Below, piece after piece: positions 23,358-35,150 of a DNA stretch of 64,000 nucleotides. Every line of letters starts with the position of its first letter. Position 1 is the stretch's first letter. A program made the translations under genes and the position numbers. Under the pieces are notes generated by a model. The model was not told the origin of the DNA and made no database searches. It saw nothing but the letters and a program-made list of their open reading frames with translations. This stretch comes from Salvator merianae (lineage: Eukaryota; Chordata; Lepidosauria; Squamata; Teiidae): positions 62,109,512 to 62,173,511 of the forward strand of contig QVOM02000073.1 in assembly GCA_003586115.2 (NCBI GenBank), read 5' to 3'.

Positions 23358-23637
23358 TAGAGATGTGCTGAACCTGCTATTCATTATTCAGTGTCATCAT
23401 GCTGCACATGAGGTCACACACATGTGGCATGATGTGTGCCAATGCATGCTGCAGGTTTGCCCATGAAGAAGATTAAAATGATGCCAGTCCATGCTGCAGG
23501 AGGGAGGTGAGTTCCCTCACCTCTTGGAGTGAGGAGTCCAAGTAAAGCTTTTCAAGATAGCCATAATAAAGGAATTTACAGTGCTGTGCTTGTATTGCTA
23601 TTCATTGACCAACGAACAGCAGTTTAGCACATCCCTA
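23358..23637. mobile_element. TA-flanked MITE, GAGATGTGC family
   Basis: The left end reads TAGAGATGTGCTGAACCTG. The reverse complement of the right end reads TAGGGATGTGCTAAACTG. Both continue into similar CTATTCATT / CTGTTCGTT sequence. The copy is 280 bp including the flanking TA on both sides, which could be a TA target duplication. A TA duplication would suit Tc1/mariner-type transposition, but the superfamily is inferred. Confidence 0.8.
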
Positions 23638-23990
23638 GTCCTATTCCGAATAGCCAGTATCAAGTCAATTCAAAGCTGACTTCTCTGTTTCCATATTTTT
23701 TATATAGGTGAACTGGAGCAATATGCATGCTGCATTCCTAAGGTATTTTATTAAGATGTGAGTCAGATTCAACATTCTTCCCTGGAAGTCCAAATAACTT
23801 GTGTGAGGCTGACTCCAAAGTAAGTATGCAAGTAAGGATGCATAGAGTCAAAGACTTTCTTGCCAAATCTTGTTGTTGCTGTTTATACACCAGCAGCATC
23901 CACCTGCAGTCCTCTCAGGGTTGAATGTGGGCAGCAGCAAGAATGCTTCCATGGTGGCCAAATTGCTTCTGCAGGTGGAATGCCTCCAAG
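23638..23990. other. Unassigned spacer between two MITEs
   Basis: Nothing recognised. Confidence 0.35.
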
Positions 23991-24275
23991 TAGAGATGTG
24001 CATGAACTTCTTCAATTTGTTCAGTTCAAACACGGGTTGGTTCAGTTGAATTCCAACTGTTTTTATTCGAACAGCAGGGTGTTCAGTTTGATTTGAACAC
24101 CTTCAAACACCTTTGAACCTCAATTAAACAGGATGTGCTTGTTAGGTTTGCTAGAACACCCCTTCGTTTGAACTCTGTTTTCAGACAGGCAGGATGTTCA
24201 GTTCCAACTTGAAGTTTTCAAATGCCCTGCTCAATTTGAACCAGCTCGAGCCCAAACTATCCCGGTACATCTCTA
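23991..24275. mobile_element. TA-flanked MITE, GAGATGTGC family
   Basis: The left end reads TAGAGATGTGCATGAACTTC and the right end reads CCGGTACATCTCTA. The interior is rich in GTTCA, GAACA and TTCAAA words, giving it a self-complementary, palindrome-like texture. TA flanks both sides. Confidence 0.8.
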
Positions 24276-25707
24276 ATTCTGAGGGCAAGATGACTGGTGA
24301 TTGGCTGCCACCATGACCCTAAGGTTGTCAGAGCATTTTCAGGGGTGTTTAACCCTCTCTGATGGTTAAGTTGTCCTTGTAGCCTTTGGGAAGGGAAGTC
24401 AGCACATCATGTGCAAGGCCTTTTGCCTGGCTTGGCCTTGGCTGACCAGAGTTTGGTTGGCTGAGAATAACCCATCTAGATAGTGCTATTGTATTGTCAA
24501 GTACCCATCTATGCAGACTGTGCTCAAAACCTGAGATAATTCAGGTCAGAGCAACTCAGATATATAATGTTTGTCCTTGTAATGCTTATCATATCCCCAT
24601 CAAATTGCCAGATCATTTTTTTCTCCCTATTTAACATTGATTTCTTCTTGGCACAAAACACACGATATATAAAAATTCCCCATTCCACTTCTCATTGACA
24701 GTGAATGACCTTTTGCCTCCATGTGGATGCACCTTTAGTGACATAATATCACTGACAGATAACAAACAGTCCACAGTCTAACAGCATGAAAGGTGGTTGT
24801 TATTAGATGAACATCAATGTTGAAAAGCTACAGGGGACTAAAGAAAGCAATCTAGCTACAAGTTTATACAAACTGTCAGTGTTAACCCATCTTTCAGGCC
24901 TCCGTGTTGCAGAAGAAGGACTGAATAAAGATAACAGCAGCAGACATTTAATTAGCTGTGTTATGTCATTTAAATTACTCTCTGAAAAAGGGGAAGAAGT
25001 TTTTGTCCCCTGACTTCATTGAAACGTGCCTAGAATAAAACTGCAGCTTTTATGGGTGAATCTCTGGAATTGTAAGAGAGGAAGCTTTCCCATAGGAAAC
25101 ACAGAGGCCCATAAATTAATTGCCCAAGAAGAGTGAAATCTATAGCTATGAACTGTACAAATGAGAAGTTTAGGCTGTAAGTTATCTTTTGTTTTCTAAT
25201 TAGAAGAGAACACTGAACATTTATAGCTGCACGCATTAGACTCTTACCTTCTACTACAACTGTGGCAGTGAATCCTTGCTGCAACTCCTGACCTTCCTCT
25301 CCATCTGTTTCTCTCCTTATCTTGCTCATCCCAGGGAAGCTACAGAATTCATCAATCAGCATCTGTGAGCTGTTTGGGTATCATTAGAAGGGAATAAGTT
25401 GAAACTAAATCTAGGCAAGATGAAGGCAATGTGGAAAGGAGTGCAGAATTAGCACCAGATGGAACTGCACTCCTTTGAAGAACCAAGCTTGCCGTTTAAA
25501 GCTAATCCACAAATCATAACTATCTGGAGAAGCATAGATGGATGTGGTAGCCAGGAGATTTTTTTTCCTGCTTAGAATAGTATGTCATGACCCTGTCTAC
25601 AGAAGTTTTATGGTTTTGCAATTCCTTGTCACATCCAGAGCAGCTCATTTTAACTACTGTAATATATTCTACATTGGTTGTAGAATAGAACTTTACCATC
25701 TGTATGG
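24276..25707. other. Unassigned sequence
   Basis: About 1.4 kb with no recognised family. Confidence 0.4.
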
Positions 25708-25809
25708 TAGTGCAGACTATGGGAGGCCATGGGTGGGCCTTCCATAGTCTGCACTAGCAGGCGGATGGCAGGTCCGCATACCAGGATATAATCCAGTGCA
25801 GAAAGGGCC
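25708..25809. mobile_element. Fold-back fragment of the GGCC-terminus MITE family
   Basis: A perfect 15-bp hairpin (TAGTGCAGACTATGG at 25708-25722 and its complement at 25742-25756) is followed by the family's right half: GGTCCGCATACCAGGATATA, then CCAGTGCAGAAAGGGCC. The intact relative at 42214-42393 has a left half instead of this hairpin, so the copy is rearranged or truncated. Confidence 0.65.
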
Positions 25810-25865
25810 TTAGACTACAAAGACACTCTAGAAATTTCAAGATACACAATAACTAGTCACCCAGA

Positions 25866-26246
25866 GACTTTTTGCACTTTGCACTAGTGAGTATCAAGGA
25901 CTTTGAGGAGACCTTCGTGACCAAGAGCAGCATATCGCTGCTCTCAATCATGGATAGCTGTCGAGTACTAATTTGTGCTCCACAGCTTTACTGGGAGCTG
26001 GTATTCAGCTCCTGGTAAAAGTGCATTCACACTTTGAATTGACAGAGGCTGAGCCTGCACACTAAGTAGCACTGCTGGGCACTATGGTAGTGACCAGACA
26101 CTTTCTGGCTGCTGTCATGGTGAAGATTGAGCCAGGATACCAGCATTCAGACTGCGAATACTGATATCCTGCTGATGGCTATGATTACGGCCACACATGC
26201 AAACAGTGTTCTGCTAAATAATCCACACTGGAAAGTGTGAACAGCC
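25866..26246. mobile_element. MITE related to the one at 19545
   Basis: The ends are GACTTTTTGCACTTT at the left and GAAAGTGTGAACAGCC at the right. Internal words (CTGCGAATACTGATATCCTG, GGTAAAAGTGCATTCAC) match the 19545-19824 element in the opposite arrangement. Confidence 0.6.
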
Positions 26247-26369
26247 TTCCAGCTACTCCTTGCATGCCTGATATTAACTACCTATATCCATATCAACTTG
26301 ATATTTTTTTGAGCTCCATATAAAACTCCTTATTCAGGTATTCACCTGTGAAGGCCATTAGTTGAGTAG

Positions 26370-26720
26370 GCATCTGTTTTGAGCCTTCCTAGCAGCACCT
26401 CCACAATTGTAGAACTCCACTTATTCAGAAGCCTTGCCGATCTCATGATTTTCCATTTTTGTACTTTAAAGACTTCAGACAGAAGGAAAAACAGAGAATG
26501 GCCTCAGATCTTGAATGCAGAATCTAGGCTAGATCATGAGGAAGATGTCCTGACAGATACTATAGATCGAGGCAGAATGGGGCTTTAAAGAGCAAGATCA
26601 TTGTTTTGAATTCAGCCAATGAACCACACTGCAGTACTGGTGATAACAGGTTACCATTGCTCAAAGAGAATCATGGCCTGGCTACCATTTTAGTTCTGCA
26701 CCAGGTAAAATGCTGGCAAT
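26370..26720 (-). mobile_element. L2 LINE fragment (C-terminal region)
   Basis: The plus-strand sequence GGGGCTTTAAAGAGCAAGAT, TTGAATTCAGCCAATGAACC and TAGTTCTGCACCAGGTAAAA follow the inverted C-terminal coding region of squamate L2 elements (compare AGGGCTTTAAAGGTCAAGAC in other copies). No frame is preserved. Confidence 0.5.
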
Positions 26721-28212
26721 TCTGTCTATGTATATTTGTAGGAATAATGATTATGGGAATGTTTTATATATTCACACTATTGTCCTGGATTGCAAATGGG
26801 GGATGTTAGTTATATGTCTGAGGCAGAGCTACATTTCCCATCATTCATTACCATTGATCTGACTAGTTGCAGGGCATAGGAGTTGTAGTTTAGCAATGTG
26901 CTGTAAATGGAAAGCCCTCCTCACAGAAAAATGGTTCATTTCCTGTCCCCATGTGGCATCTCTAGGAATTAAACAGCTGGTTATCTGAGTTGGCAGTAAG
27001 AAGCTGTTACTGAAGCAGGAAAAGTGGCCCTAGATTTCAAAGAAAAAGTGCAGAGGTGGATGAGAGAAAGGTAGGCTAAGCAGAAGCACGTCTTAGCAAC
27101 ATGATAAGCTGACAGTTGAGGAAACAAGATCACTTCTTGCAGAACCTAAAACTAGCCCAGCAGATGTTGCCCAATGAGTAGTAATTCATTTGTTTAATGC
27201 ATTGCAACCTGCTAGAGCTGCAGGTACAAAGCAATGGACACTTAAAACTATAAATTCTTTTGTCTTGATTTCCTGAAGGAAGCCCAAGGCAAAAGTCAAG
27301 ATCCCACCATCTGCTGGGAAACATGTTGGCTATTGCTGTCCTGACAAACTCACCCAAAGATCCTAAAAGCTGACAAGGAAATTGGGTTATTCATCCTTCA
27401 TCCATTCCCCATTTGAATCCAGCAAGCCTCTACAAGAATCCATATCCCATAAGGACAGCTATACCTTTCTCTCCTTCTCTGAGGTGTCCTATATAACGCA
27501 AGACCTCACAGGTGATCCATCTTTTCTATTTTTGGGGGGAGGAGGGCTTATGATTACCATTAGGACCTCCCCAGTTTTCCCCACGCCAACCTCCTGTTTC
27601 CCCAAAGCAATCTTATGACTATTCACCCTAACAGATATCCTTGATATGTTGTCTAGTTAACATGCTTGTGAGCTAATAAAAAAATCCCCACTGTACCATC
27701 TTTGCTTTGTGTGCCAGTGATTTCTGGGGGTCAAAACTTTTAGAGCATGCCAAGAACACTTTATAGAAGAGTCCTTGTCTCTGAGCATGTAGAGAGCCAC
27801 CAGAGTACATGCTGAAAACTCCAGAGGGTTGCTGTTCCTGGTTTAAGGCATCATATTCTAAAGGATTCTGTTCTTTGGTGTTGAATTGAGGCTAGATTTA
27901 AAAAGCAATAAGCATCTAACTGCTGTTATTTCTGATACATTTGTATTTACTGTTCATGTCTCAAAATGTAGGCATGTGATTTTTTTATGATAGGGATCCA
28001 AGTTATGAGTGGAAAGCTATTTTGAAACCTGCCTACAAGGGATAATCAATACACAATGTAGCATAATTTTAAAGAGGCCTAGATTTATATGCTCAAAACA
28101 ATAAGTGATTGAGAGCCCTTAGAGCTCTTGTATTACCTGCAAATTATTCACACAACAGGCAGGAACTTTTGTTTCACCAAGTTTGGTTTCCAGAGGGTTA
28201 GATGGGCTAATT
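26721..28212. other. Unassigned sequence
   Basis: About 1.5 kb with nothing recognised. Confidence 0.4.
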
Positions 28213-28306
28213 GCAACTAAAAAAAGTATTGTGGCATCTCAAAGACTGACAGGTAAATTGTGGCATAAGCTTGCATGGGCAAAGGACTATTTCATTGGAT
28301 GCATGG
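28213..28306 (-). ncRNA. Second decayed hammerhead motif from a Penelope-like element
   Basis: The minus strand reads ATGCATCCAATGAAATAGTC, then GCCCATGCAAGCTTATGCC, then CAGTCTTTGAGATGCCACAA. This follows the reptile repeat containing ATGCATCTGATGAAGTGG, CCACGAAAGCTTATGCC and TTAGTCTTTAAGGTGCCACA. CTGATGA and GAAA there are the conserved hammerhead core boxes; here they are CCAATGA and GCAA. Only the ribozyme-bearing terminal segment is visible, with no PLE coding sequence beside it. The family name comes from published PLE hammerheads as I remember them. Confidence 0.6.
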
Positions 28307-29654
28307 CAGCTTCCTCTCAAGCCAAAAAAAGCCAAGCTGAAAAGAACTGAGAGAAAAACAAGGTGTAATGATGGAGACCAAGCATTTGGTATGGCAGACA
28401 CTGCCGTGTTAATTAGAGAAAAGACTTGCCTGAGAGAGCAGCTAATGCCTGCTTTTAAAGCCAATGTTTCAGTTCTAGGTGTTGACCTTCAAGATAAGGA
28501 GACTACCAAAACTCCCAGCTTCTCAGACAAGGAAATCTTCCTCAAAGAGCCGGCCAGACTATAGGAATGGCACCTTGAGCTTTTATGAGCCTGGTAACTG
28601 TTAGTTCTTGCCCTTCTTCACTAGTGACCAGGCAAGGGAGAGCGAGAGAGGAAGGGTGGCACCCCATAAGCTTGATTTAGGGACTTCTGAAATGCAACTT
28701 TGCCTTTCTTTTATTCGCTGACTAAAGTAAAACCCCCCATTCCCCATGCTTAAGGCTTACTCCATGTATAGCGAAGGAGTTCACAACCTCCCCAGGGTAA
28801 CAACTGCAATCAGGTGTCTTTTTAAAGTACCTATGTATGCTTTCTGAGACCAAACAATCAACAATATTCCAGTACAGAAACTGATTTCTTTCATTTTCAT
28901 AAGTCTGTGTGCATGCTCATATAGGCATCCGTTCCCCCTTATTTGGAGTGAGAAAAAGATTGTGCTGGTTCTGGCACACTTCATTTGTTTCATCCTTTCC
29001 CCATAGGGTGCAAGATGTACACAGCAGGCTACTGTCTGCAAGGGTAAATTTGCTTGGAAATGTTTTTATGCAGTTTGAGCATTAGGAACTCCTACAGAAT
29101 TCAAAAATGACTATAGGAAGGTGAAGGAAGGTTACATCCTACTCTAACACATCGTTTTCCAAGAAGGTTAAGCCATGTGACAATGGATTACTGTCATTCT
29201 CTTAATGTGCCTTTTATATACACACATGAGGAAGACAAATGTATCTTTGAATAGCAGAGTGACCCTGCTCACATTTGTAATTTTATCAAGAATAAGTGAT
29301 CCTTTGAAAAAAGACCAAAGAGAGGTAAGTTATTAAAAATAAGGCAAGCATCACACAGATTTTTCTCAGTTGTAATTATAAGTCTGAATTTTTCCAAAAC
29401 TAAAAAGTTTCTACTAATTATCTGAATTATCTATCTACTGCTTATGTAAGAAAATCCAACCCAATTGTCCTGTTTTGAAGGTGGATGAGAGATAGACCTT
29501 CTTTGGAGATTTCTTCCTAAATGGTTACAAAGTTATGCGTAAAGCAATTTTGGGAAGATCTCAAAATATTTGACTCTGGAAAGCAACAATTATTAAGTCA
29601 CATACTGAAGCTTACAGAAACAAAGAAGATTTGGGTTAGTGACCTGCTCTTAAT
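28307..29654. other. Unassigned sequence
   Basis: Nothing recognised. Confidence 0.4.
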
Positions 29655-30012
29655 ACCCTGCAAATGGCCTTTAGAAGCATCTCTCTCTCCAACCTGGAGG
29701 CTGTACCTAGGCATCAATTCTAGTAGCCATTAATACACTTGTCCTCCATCAATTTCTGGTAGTAAATTTCAAAGGCTGATGACTCTCTGGGTGAAAAAAA
29801 TACTTTCCCTTGTCAGCCCTAAGTTTCCTGCCCATCAGCATCATATAGAGTACCCCCTCGTTCAAGTGTTGCACAACAAAGTAAATAAATTTTCTCTATC
29901 CACCTTTTCCACACCATGCATGATTTTATATTCTTCAGTCAGGTCTCTTCCTAAATGCTGTCTCTCAAGGCTGAAGAGACCTAGACATTGCAGCATGATT
30001 TCGTAAATAGAA
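29655..30012 (-). mobile_element. CR1 LINE, 3' end
   Basis: The plus-strand sequence TCCAACCTGGAGGCTGTACC through CTGTCTCTCAAGGCTGAAGA is the reverse complement of the CR1 C-terminus and 3' UTR. It aligns almost base for base with the minus-strand copy at 880-1230. The last 150 bases of the usual 3' terminus are missing on the left side. Confidence 0.85.
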
Positions 30013-30199
30013 CAACAGGCAGCAAGGACAGCTTATCTGAGAAGTTAAAATTTTGAATACCCTGATTTCCCATGGATTTTATCACTTTCTCTTCACATTA
30101 GTCCTCTAAGTAGTTGCTCCTGTTTACAGAACTAAGCTTTTTGCAAGTAATTTATTGCAGGATAACATCTGCAGTAAGCTTAGCCTGCATACAAGAGTG
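30013..30199. other. Unassigned spacer
   Basis: Nothing recognised. Confidence 0.35.
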
Positions 30200-30312
30200 T
30201 TCAGGGCACATTACAGAGATTTTCACAGTAATCATTATGACAGTTCTGTACATCAGATCAGTATTATTATTACCGTATTGTAAACAAAATGTAACAGTTA
30301 GGTGTAGTGAGT
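30200..30312 (-). repeat. Possible MIR-like SINE relic
   Basis: AGATCAGTATTATTATTACC followed by GTATTGTAAAC, inside a CATTATGACAG... context, resembles the inverted MIR core-to-3' region (TATTATTATCCCCATTTTACA). The similarity is weak and short. Confidence 0.25.
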
Positions 30313-31370
30313 TCATGACAGCTTTGGGGAAAGACTTTTTTCTTGTTGTAAGTAAAACAGGTGATACATGATCCTGGCAATGGTTTAAGATGATAGAACT
30401 GAGGTTTCCATTTGCAGTGCTCTCTCATCTTCCCGTCTTGTTCCAACCGTTCCTTGAACCATGCACATTTCTTGTGCTGTCCGTTGAAATGATGCAAGTG
30501 GTTCAGGGAAGCAGGTCTCTTGTTCACAAGTTCTCAAAGGTTTTCTCTCTTTTACAGTGCTGGGAAAGTCCAGCACAAATCTGATCTACCCATAAGATCA
30601 CTCTTTATGTGGATGTCAGGGTGAATTGATGGCTCAAATTCACCTTGTGCAGGGCAAAAAGCAACCATATGAATCAAACTGTATCCTTCTAATTATTCAG
30701 ATACTTTGGCTGTCCTCCAGTGCATCCAGAAAAATGAGTTGTACTCTATATTTATACTAACTTGGTATCTTTCCATTCTACTATAAATCTTGTCATATTT
30801 CTAAGGCTTCCAATCTTTTCTCTTCTCTGCTATGGATATTCTTCTTCCAAAGAACATTACTGCATATAGCAGCATAAACTATGCCTGATATCTTCCGATT
30901 TTGTTATGAGGCAAGATAATTCCTGGAGGCAGGAATGGGGCATCTGTTTTTATTTGGGAAACCACTATAATTCTAAGGGTTCTTATTTATTAGCTTTTAC
31001 TTTGAGTAAATATGGATAGATGGGATTCATATTTTTGCACCAAAATACATGCTTATTATTCCTTGCACAAAACTGTGTGCCTCCCACCTGCCTCTGGCAT
31101 GCAAATTCTCTTTCATTTATGCACATACACAAGAGACACTCTACTAAATATGGTTAAAACTATATATGTTAAAACAAACGAAGTCCCATGCTGGATAAAA
31201 TCAAAAGTGTATCTGATTTGTCATTTGGTTGCCACATGAGATAATCCTGTGATCATGGAAAGCCCACAAGCAGCACATGAGTGCTTTAGTTCTTACTCCC
31301 TCATAATCACCAACAAATGATATACAGATACATATATTACCATCATGACTAGGATGTCTGTAAAACCATT
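30313..31370. other. Unassigned sequence
   Basis: Nothing recognised. Confidence 0.4.
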
Positions 31371-31522
31371 TGTAGGGAGTCAAGAGCTGGTGAAGGTTTT
31401 GCCTTTGTCTTCTGCATGAGATGCCCAGAAGAAATTGGTGGGCCACTGTGTGATAGAGAATGCTGGACTAGATGGCAAATGGTCTGATCCAGCAAGGCTC
31501 CTCTTATGGTCTTATGTTCTTA
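31371..31522 (+). mobile_element. CR1 LINE, 3' UTR only
   Basis: It contains GCCTTTGTCTTCTGCATGAG, CAGAAGAAATTGGTGGGCCA and GGTCTGATCCAGCAAGGCTC, and ends in CTTATGTTCTTA. This is the terminal 150 bases of CR1 in very short, 5'-truncated form. Confidence 0.9.
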
Positions 31523-31879
31523 GGAGCAATGGATAGCCTTCTTCCCATGAATTTTTCTTCTTTGATTCCACTGCATCTTTCAGTAGCCTCCCAGTTGAGT
31601 CTTCCAAGTCATGAGGCCTTTAATGGCAAGTACTCTGGCAAATCCTATATTGAATATCTTCAAATTCCTGCTATGATATATTTTAAGACATTTTGAAGAT
31701 AAAGTTCCTTCTCTTTGCATTGATTTGGATGCTGTAGTTTTTACAAGTCTGGATGAAGTCATTTGATGCAGTATTTAATCTCGTTTTATAGGATAACTTT
31801 CAGCTTTTGAGACTTGAGAATATAGATAAGGTACATGGAACTGTCTGGAATCACTGTCATGAAACAGTGGTGAACTCAA
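31523..31879. other. Unassigned sequence
   Basis: Nothing recognised. Confidence 0.4.
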
Positions 31880-31950
31880 TTTATTATTTATTTAAAATAT
31901 TTATATACTGCTTTCCTTCAAAATGTGGGAGTCTGCTCTCTGGTATTCAA
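31880..31950 (-). mobile_element. L2 LINE or derived SINE, 3' tail
   Basis: TTTATTATTTATTTAAAATA followed by TTTATATACTGCTTTCCTTC is the inverted 3' tail common to squamate L2 and its SINE partners (TTATATCCCGCCTTTCCTCC). Confidence 0.55.
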
Positions 31951-33214
31951 AACTGTGGGATTATGCCTGTTCTGAACATATCACTTCTCAGCGACAGACA
32001 ATGAAAAACCATCAAAAGAAGGGATCATTTCTGCCACTGGGGCAACCATTCCTAGATCCTATGCCAACAATGGAATAAAAAAACCTTCCAAGCATACAGA
32101 TCGTGACATTTTGAACTAATAAAATGCCATCAACTCAGTGACAGATGTTATGAGGAGCAATGTTTATTAGCACAACCTCTTGACTGATCATGTGGGAATA
32201 CCAAACAATGTACTGACGTGCAATCTTGTCTGGTTAGGTTAGGCTATGTTCTCTTCAACAGTACAGTCTTCATTTTGTACACAGTGCATAGTTCCTTTGC
32301 ACTGTTTTATTGTCAAGGCAGATTTCTTGTTCATAGACAGAAAGAATCTGTAACTCAGAAAAAATCTGAAGGGCAATATGTTGGCCGAACTTCACATAAA
32401 AAGTAGAATCCCATTCCTTTATTATAAAGTATGTAAAATTTAAAACAAATATACACCACCATAATTGTTCCAGTTTCAGTCTTGGACTGAGGGTTCTTAT
32501 TTTTTTATGTTACCTTTGCCTCCTTCAGGGATCATATCTAGACAAAGCCATGATTCTGCATGCCATCTGGGGCCAATTCTTCTTAAGGCCTCTGGTCTAC
32601 ATTGTCACATGTACATAAAGAATGGTTGTTGACTTGATGTGGATGTAATCCTTATACCTAGATTTTCCACTCTGAATTGATATCTTCTGAACAAAGATAG
32701 TCCAAAGATAATGCAAAACATTTGAATGAAAGCAGGGTTTGTATTATAAGCTACCACCCATCTAAAGTGTTGTAGGTTTGTAGTATCTTCGAATTTTCTT
32801 CAGAAGTTTCCAAGTCACAGAATACCAACAAATCCAAAATACAGTAGCCATTTCAATACCAGTTGCAAAAGCCTCTTAAACCTTCATATTACAAAGTGAC
32901 AAATATGTTGGAATACAACCTCCAGAATTCATCATTTAAAGGTCATAAAGGAATCATCTGCTAGAGGATGGAGAAAGATGACAGGCCTCCAACATCCTGA
33001 CAGACCAGATGATGGAAAAGCACATATGGTAGACAGAGCAACAATGTAATGCCAACACCCTGAATAAGAAAGGCATGGACCAATTACCTGAGGGTAGGTG
33101 AGCAATGACATTGTAAGAATGTTGGTACAGTTTTGACACATGCTCTCTGCCCTGGGAACAAATGGCTTAGAATGCAACAAATGTGTCAAAATAACTTCCA
33201 CCATGCATAAGAAT
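31951..33214. other. Unassigned sequence
   Basis: Nothing recognised. Confidence 0.4.
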
Positions 33215-33715
33215 GTCTGTTTATCTTCATTCTACATTTGCTAAGCAGGGTTTACGTGAAACAGCAAGTTTTTTTATGTTATGTAGGAAAAATAAATTCT
33301 TGGTCTCTTCCAACACTGGATTAGTCTATAGAAGCAAGAAATAGAATTTGTTCATCTCATGCATTTTCCTCACAAATAAATCCTTTTGCCAACATACGCT
33401 ATCTAGTTTAATGCAGAAAACATACAGGAGCCTTATGAATACACACATTACTCTATCTTTTATTGTCCATCTCCACCCTATATAGGATAAGAGGAGTTTC
33501 TGTGAAACAGCAAACTGCATAAATATTATACAGAAAAATAATGGCTTTCTACCCACACTATCTTACTTGTGCAGTCTATAGAAATGGAAGGAATAGATTT
33601 AATCCTTTTCCTCCATGCATTTTTCCTAGGCAGGTGGTCAGACCCTTCTGCCCACACATGCTATTTGTTCTCCTGAAATACAGGAGACTTTTAAGTATAC
33701 ATAGGTGAGCTTCTC
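33215..33715. repeat. Diverged tandem duplication, unit about 246-256 bp
   Basis: Two consecutive copies share anchors in the same order: GTGAAACAGCAA (33256 and 33502), AGTCTATAGAA (33323 and 33573), ATGCATTTT..CCT (33360 and 33616) and CAGGAG..CTT. Copies are clearly diverged, so the duplication is old. No coding capacity is evident. Confidence 0.7.
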
Positions 33716-34214
33716 AGTTCTTTCCCTAAGCTGATTGCTAATCTTCCCACCTGCATCGTTTCTCCTGCACAATTTATTTCTATGTTACATTTTTGTCTGA
33801 TGGTTTTGTTTTGTCTTCCTTTTGCTTCAGGAGAATTCCTCTTTCTAGTAATCCTACTTTATGCACAAGGAGTCACTGTGCATGTTTTTAAACTTTCTTT
33901 ATACTTTTAATTGTAGATTTTGGTCCTCTCAAAATTATGTTCTTAATAATGTATGTGTTTCTGAAATACCTTATTGTCTTTCTGAATCATTAGCAATTTC
34001 CATTAAAAAAACTAGGTTGAACATATCTTTTGAAAAAGATAGCTCAACTCATACTTTGACCATAATTATGCCAATGTTTATTTTCCTTCTTTTCATTTTG
34101 TGTTATTTTCCCTCTCTCCCTTGCTTTGAAAGTCATATGGATTGTTTTTAATTACTTTCTTTCATCACATTTTGAAATCCATATTTTCCTCTGGTATCAG
34201 TTTCTTATTGATTA
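33716..34214. other. Unassigned sequence
   Basis: T-rich sequence with nothing recognised. Confidence 0.4.
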
Positions 34215-35150
34215 GACATAGGAAATGTCAGTTGGATCAGGCCTGCAACCTGTCTAGTCTAACAACCTGTTCATACAGTAGACACCAGTTGCATCTGGAA
34301 ACCCACAAGCAGGGTATATGTACAGTACACACCTTGTTCACAAGTGTCCCACAACTGGCCTCTGGAGTCATACTTCTGCCCATGTCAGTAAAAGTTACTC
34401 AGTTGTCAGGGCATGTATCTAGGTCCTGTCCATCATTAACGGGACCAGACCCTTCTTTGAAGTCTTTCAAGATAGTGGCCTACACCACGTTTTGATCACA
34501 AATTCCAAAGTTTACCAATCGGCCTTTTATGTGTGTGTGAGTCCTTTTTCATGTTTTGACTTTTCCAAGATTTTGCTTCATAGGGTGATTTGTATATGTT
34601 TGGGGAAGAGGAGAAAAACTCTTTTAACTTATTTTTCAATGCTGTGCATAATTTTATACATCTCTATTGCATCCTTTGTCACTCACCTCATTCTGAGGCT
34701 AAGAAGACCTGTGAATTTCAACCTTTTCTCATAGATGCTATTATCCAGCCCCTTTACCTCTTTATCTATCCTCCTTCGAAACTTTTCCACTTTTATGACA
34801 TCCTTTTTGAAATGTAGCAATCAAACCTATATGCAGTATTCCAGCTGTGGTTGGACCATTGCTTTATAAAAGGGCATCATAATTCTGGAAGTTTTTTTTT
34901 TGTTGTTAATCCTCAGTACTGTGTCTTTTGGATTACCACTTGGAAAAGAAGGCAGGATCCCTGGCCTGTGCTGAAGAGGAAAATTCAGTAGTTCTTGCTT
35001 ATATAACAAGCTGCACCTGCTGAAATGCCCTCTTCTATGCAGTTGTCAAGGCTGTGGGACTTCTGTCCTCTTTTTCATGTGGTAACTCTAGTTTCTTAAC
35101 ATTCCTAACAAACTATTTGCCTTTTTAAAGAAACTGCTGACAGAGTTAAC
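34215..35150 (-). mobile_element. CR1 LINE, 3' part, older subfamily
   Basis: On the minus strand IMMPFYKAMVQPQLEYCI (about 34880-34827) is the CR1 motif normally read as MPLYKSMVRPHLEYCVQFW. The C-terminal region lies to the left (GGCTAAGAAGACCTGTGAAT, inverted), then a 3' UTR to about 34215 (GATCAGGCC near 34238). To the right, TATTTGCCTTTTTAAAGAAA continues CR1 sequence. Divergence from the other copies is high. Confidence 0.75.
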
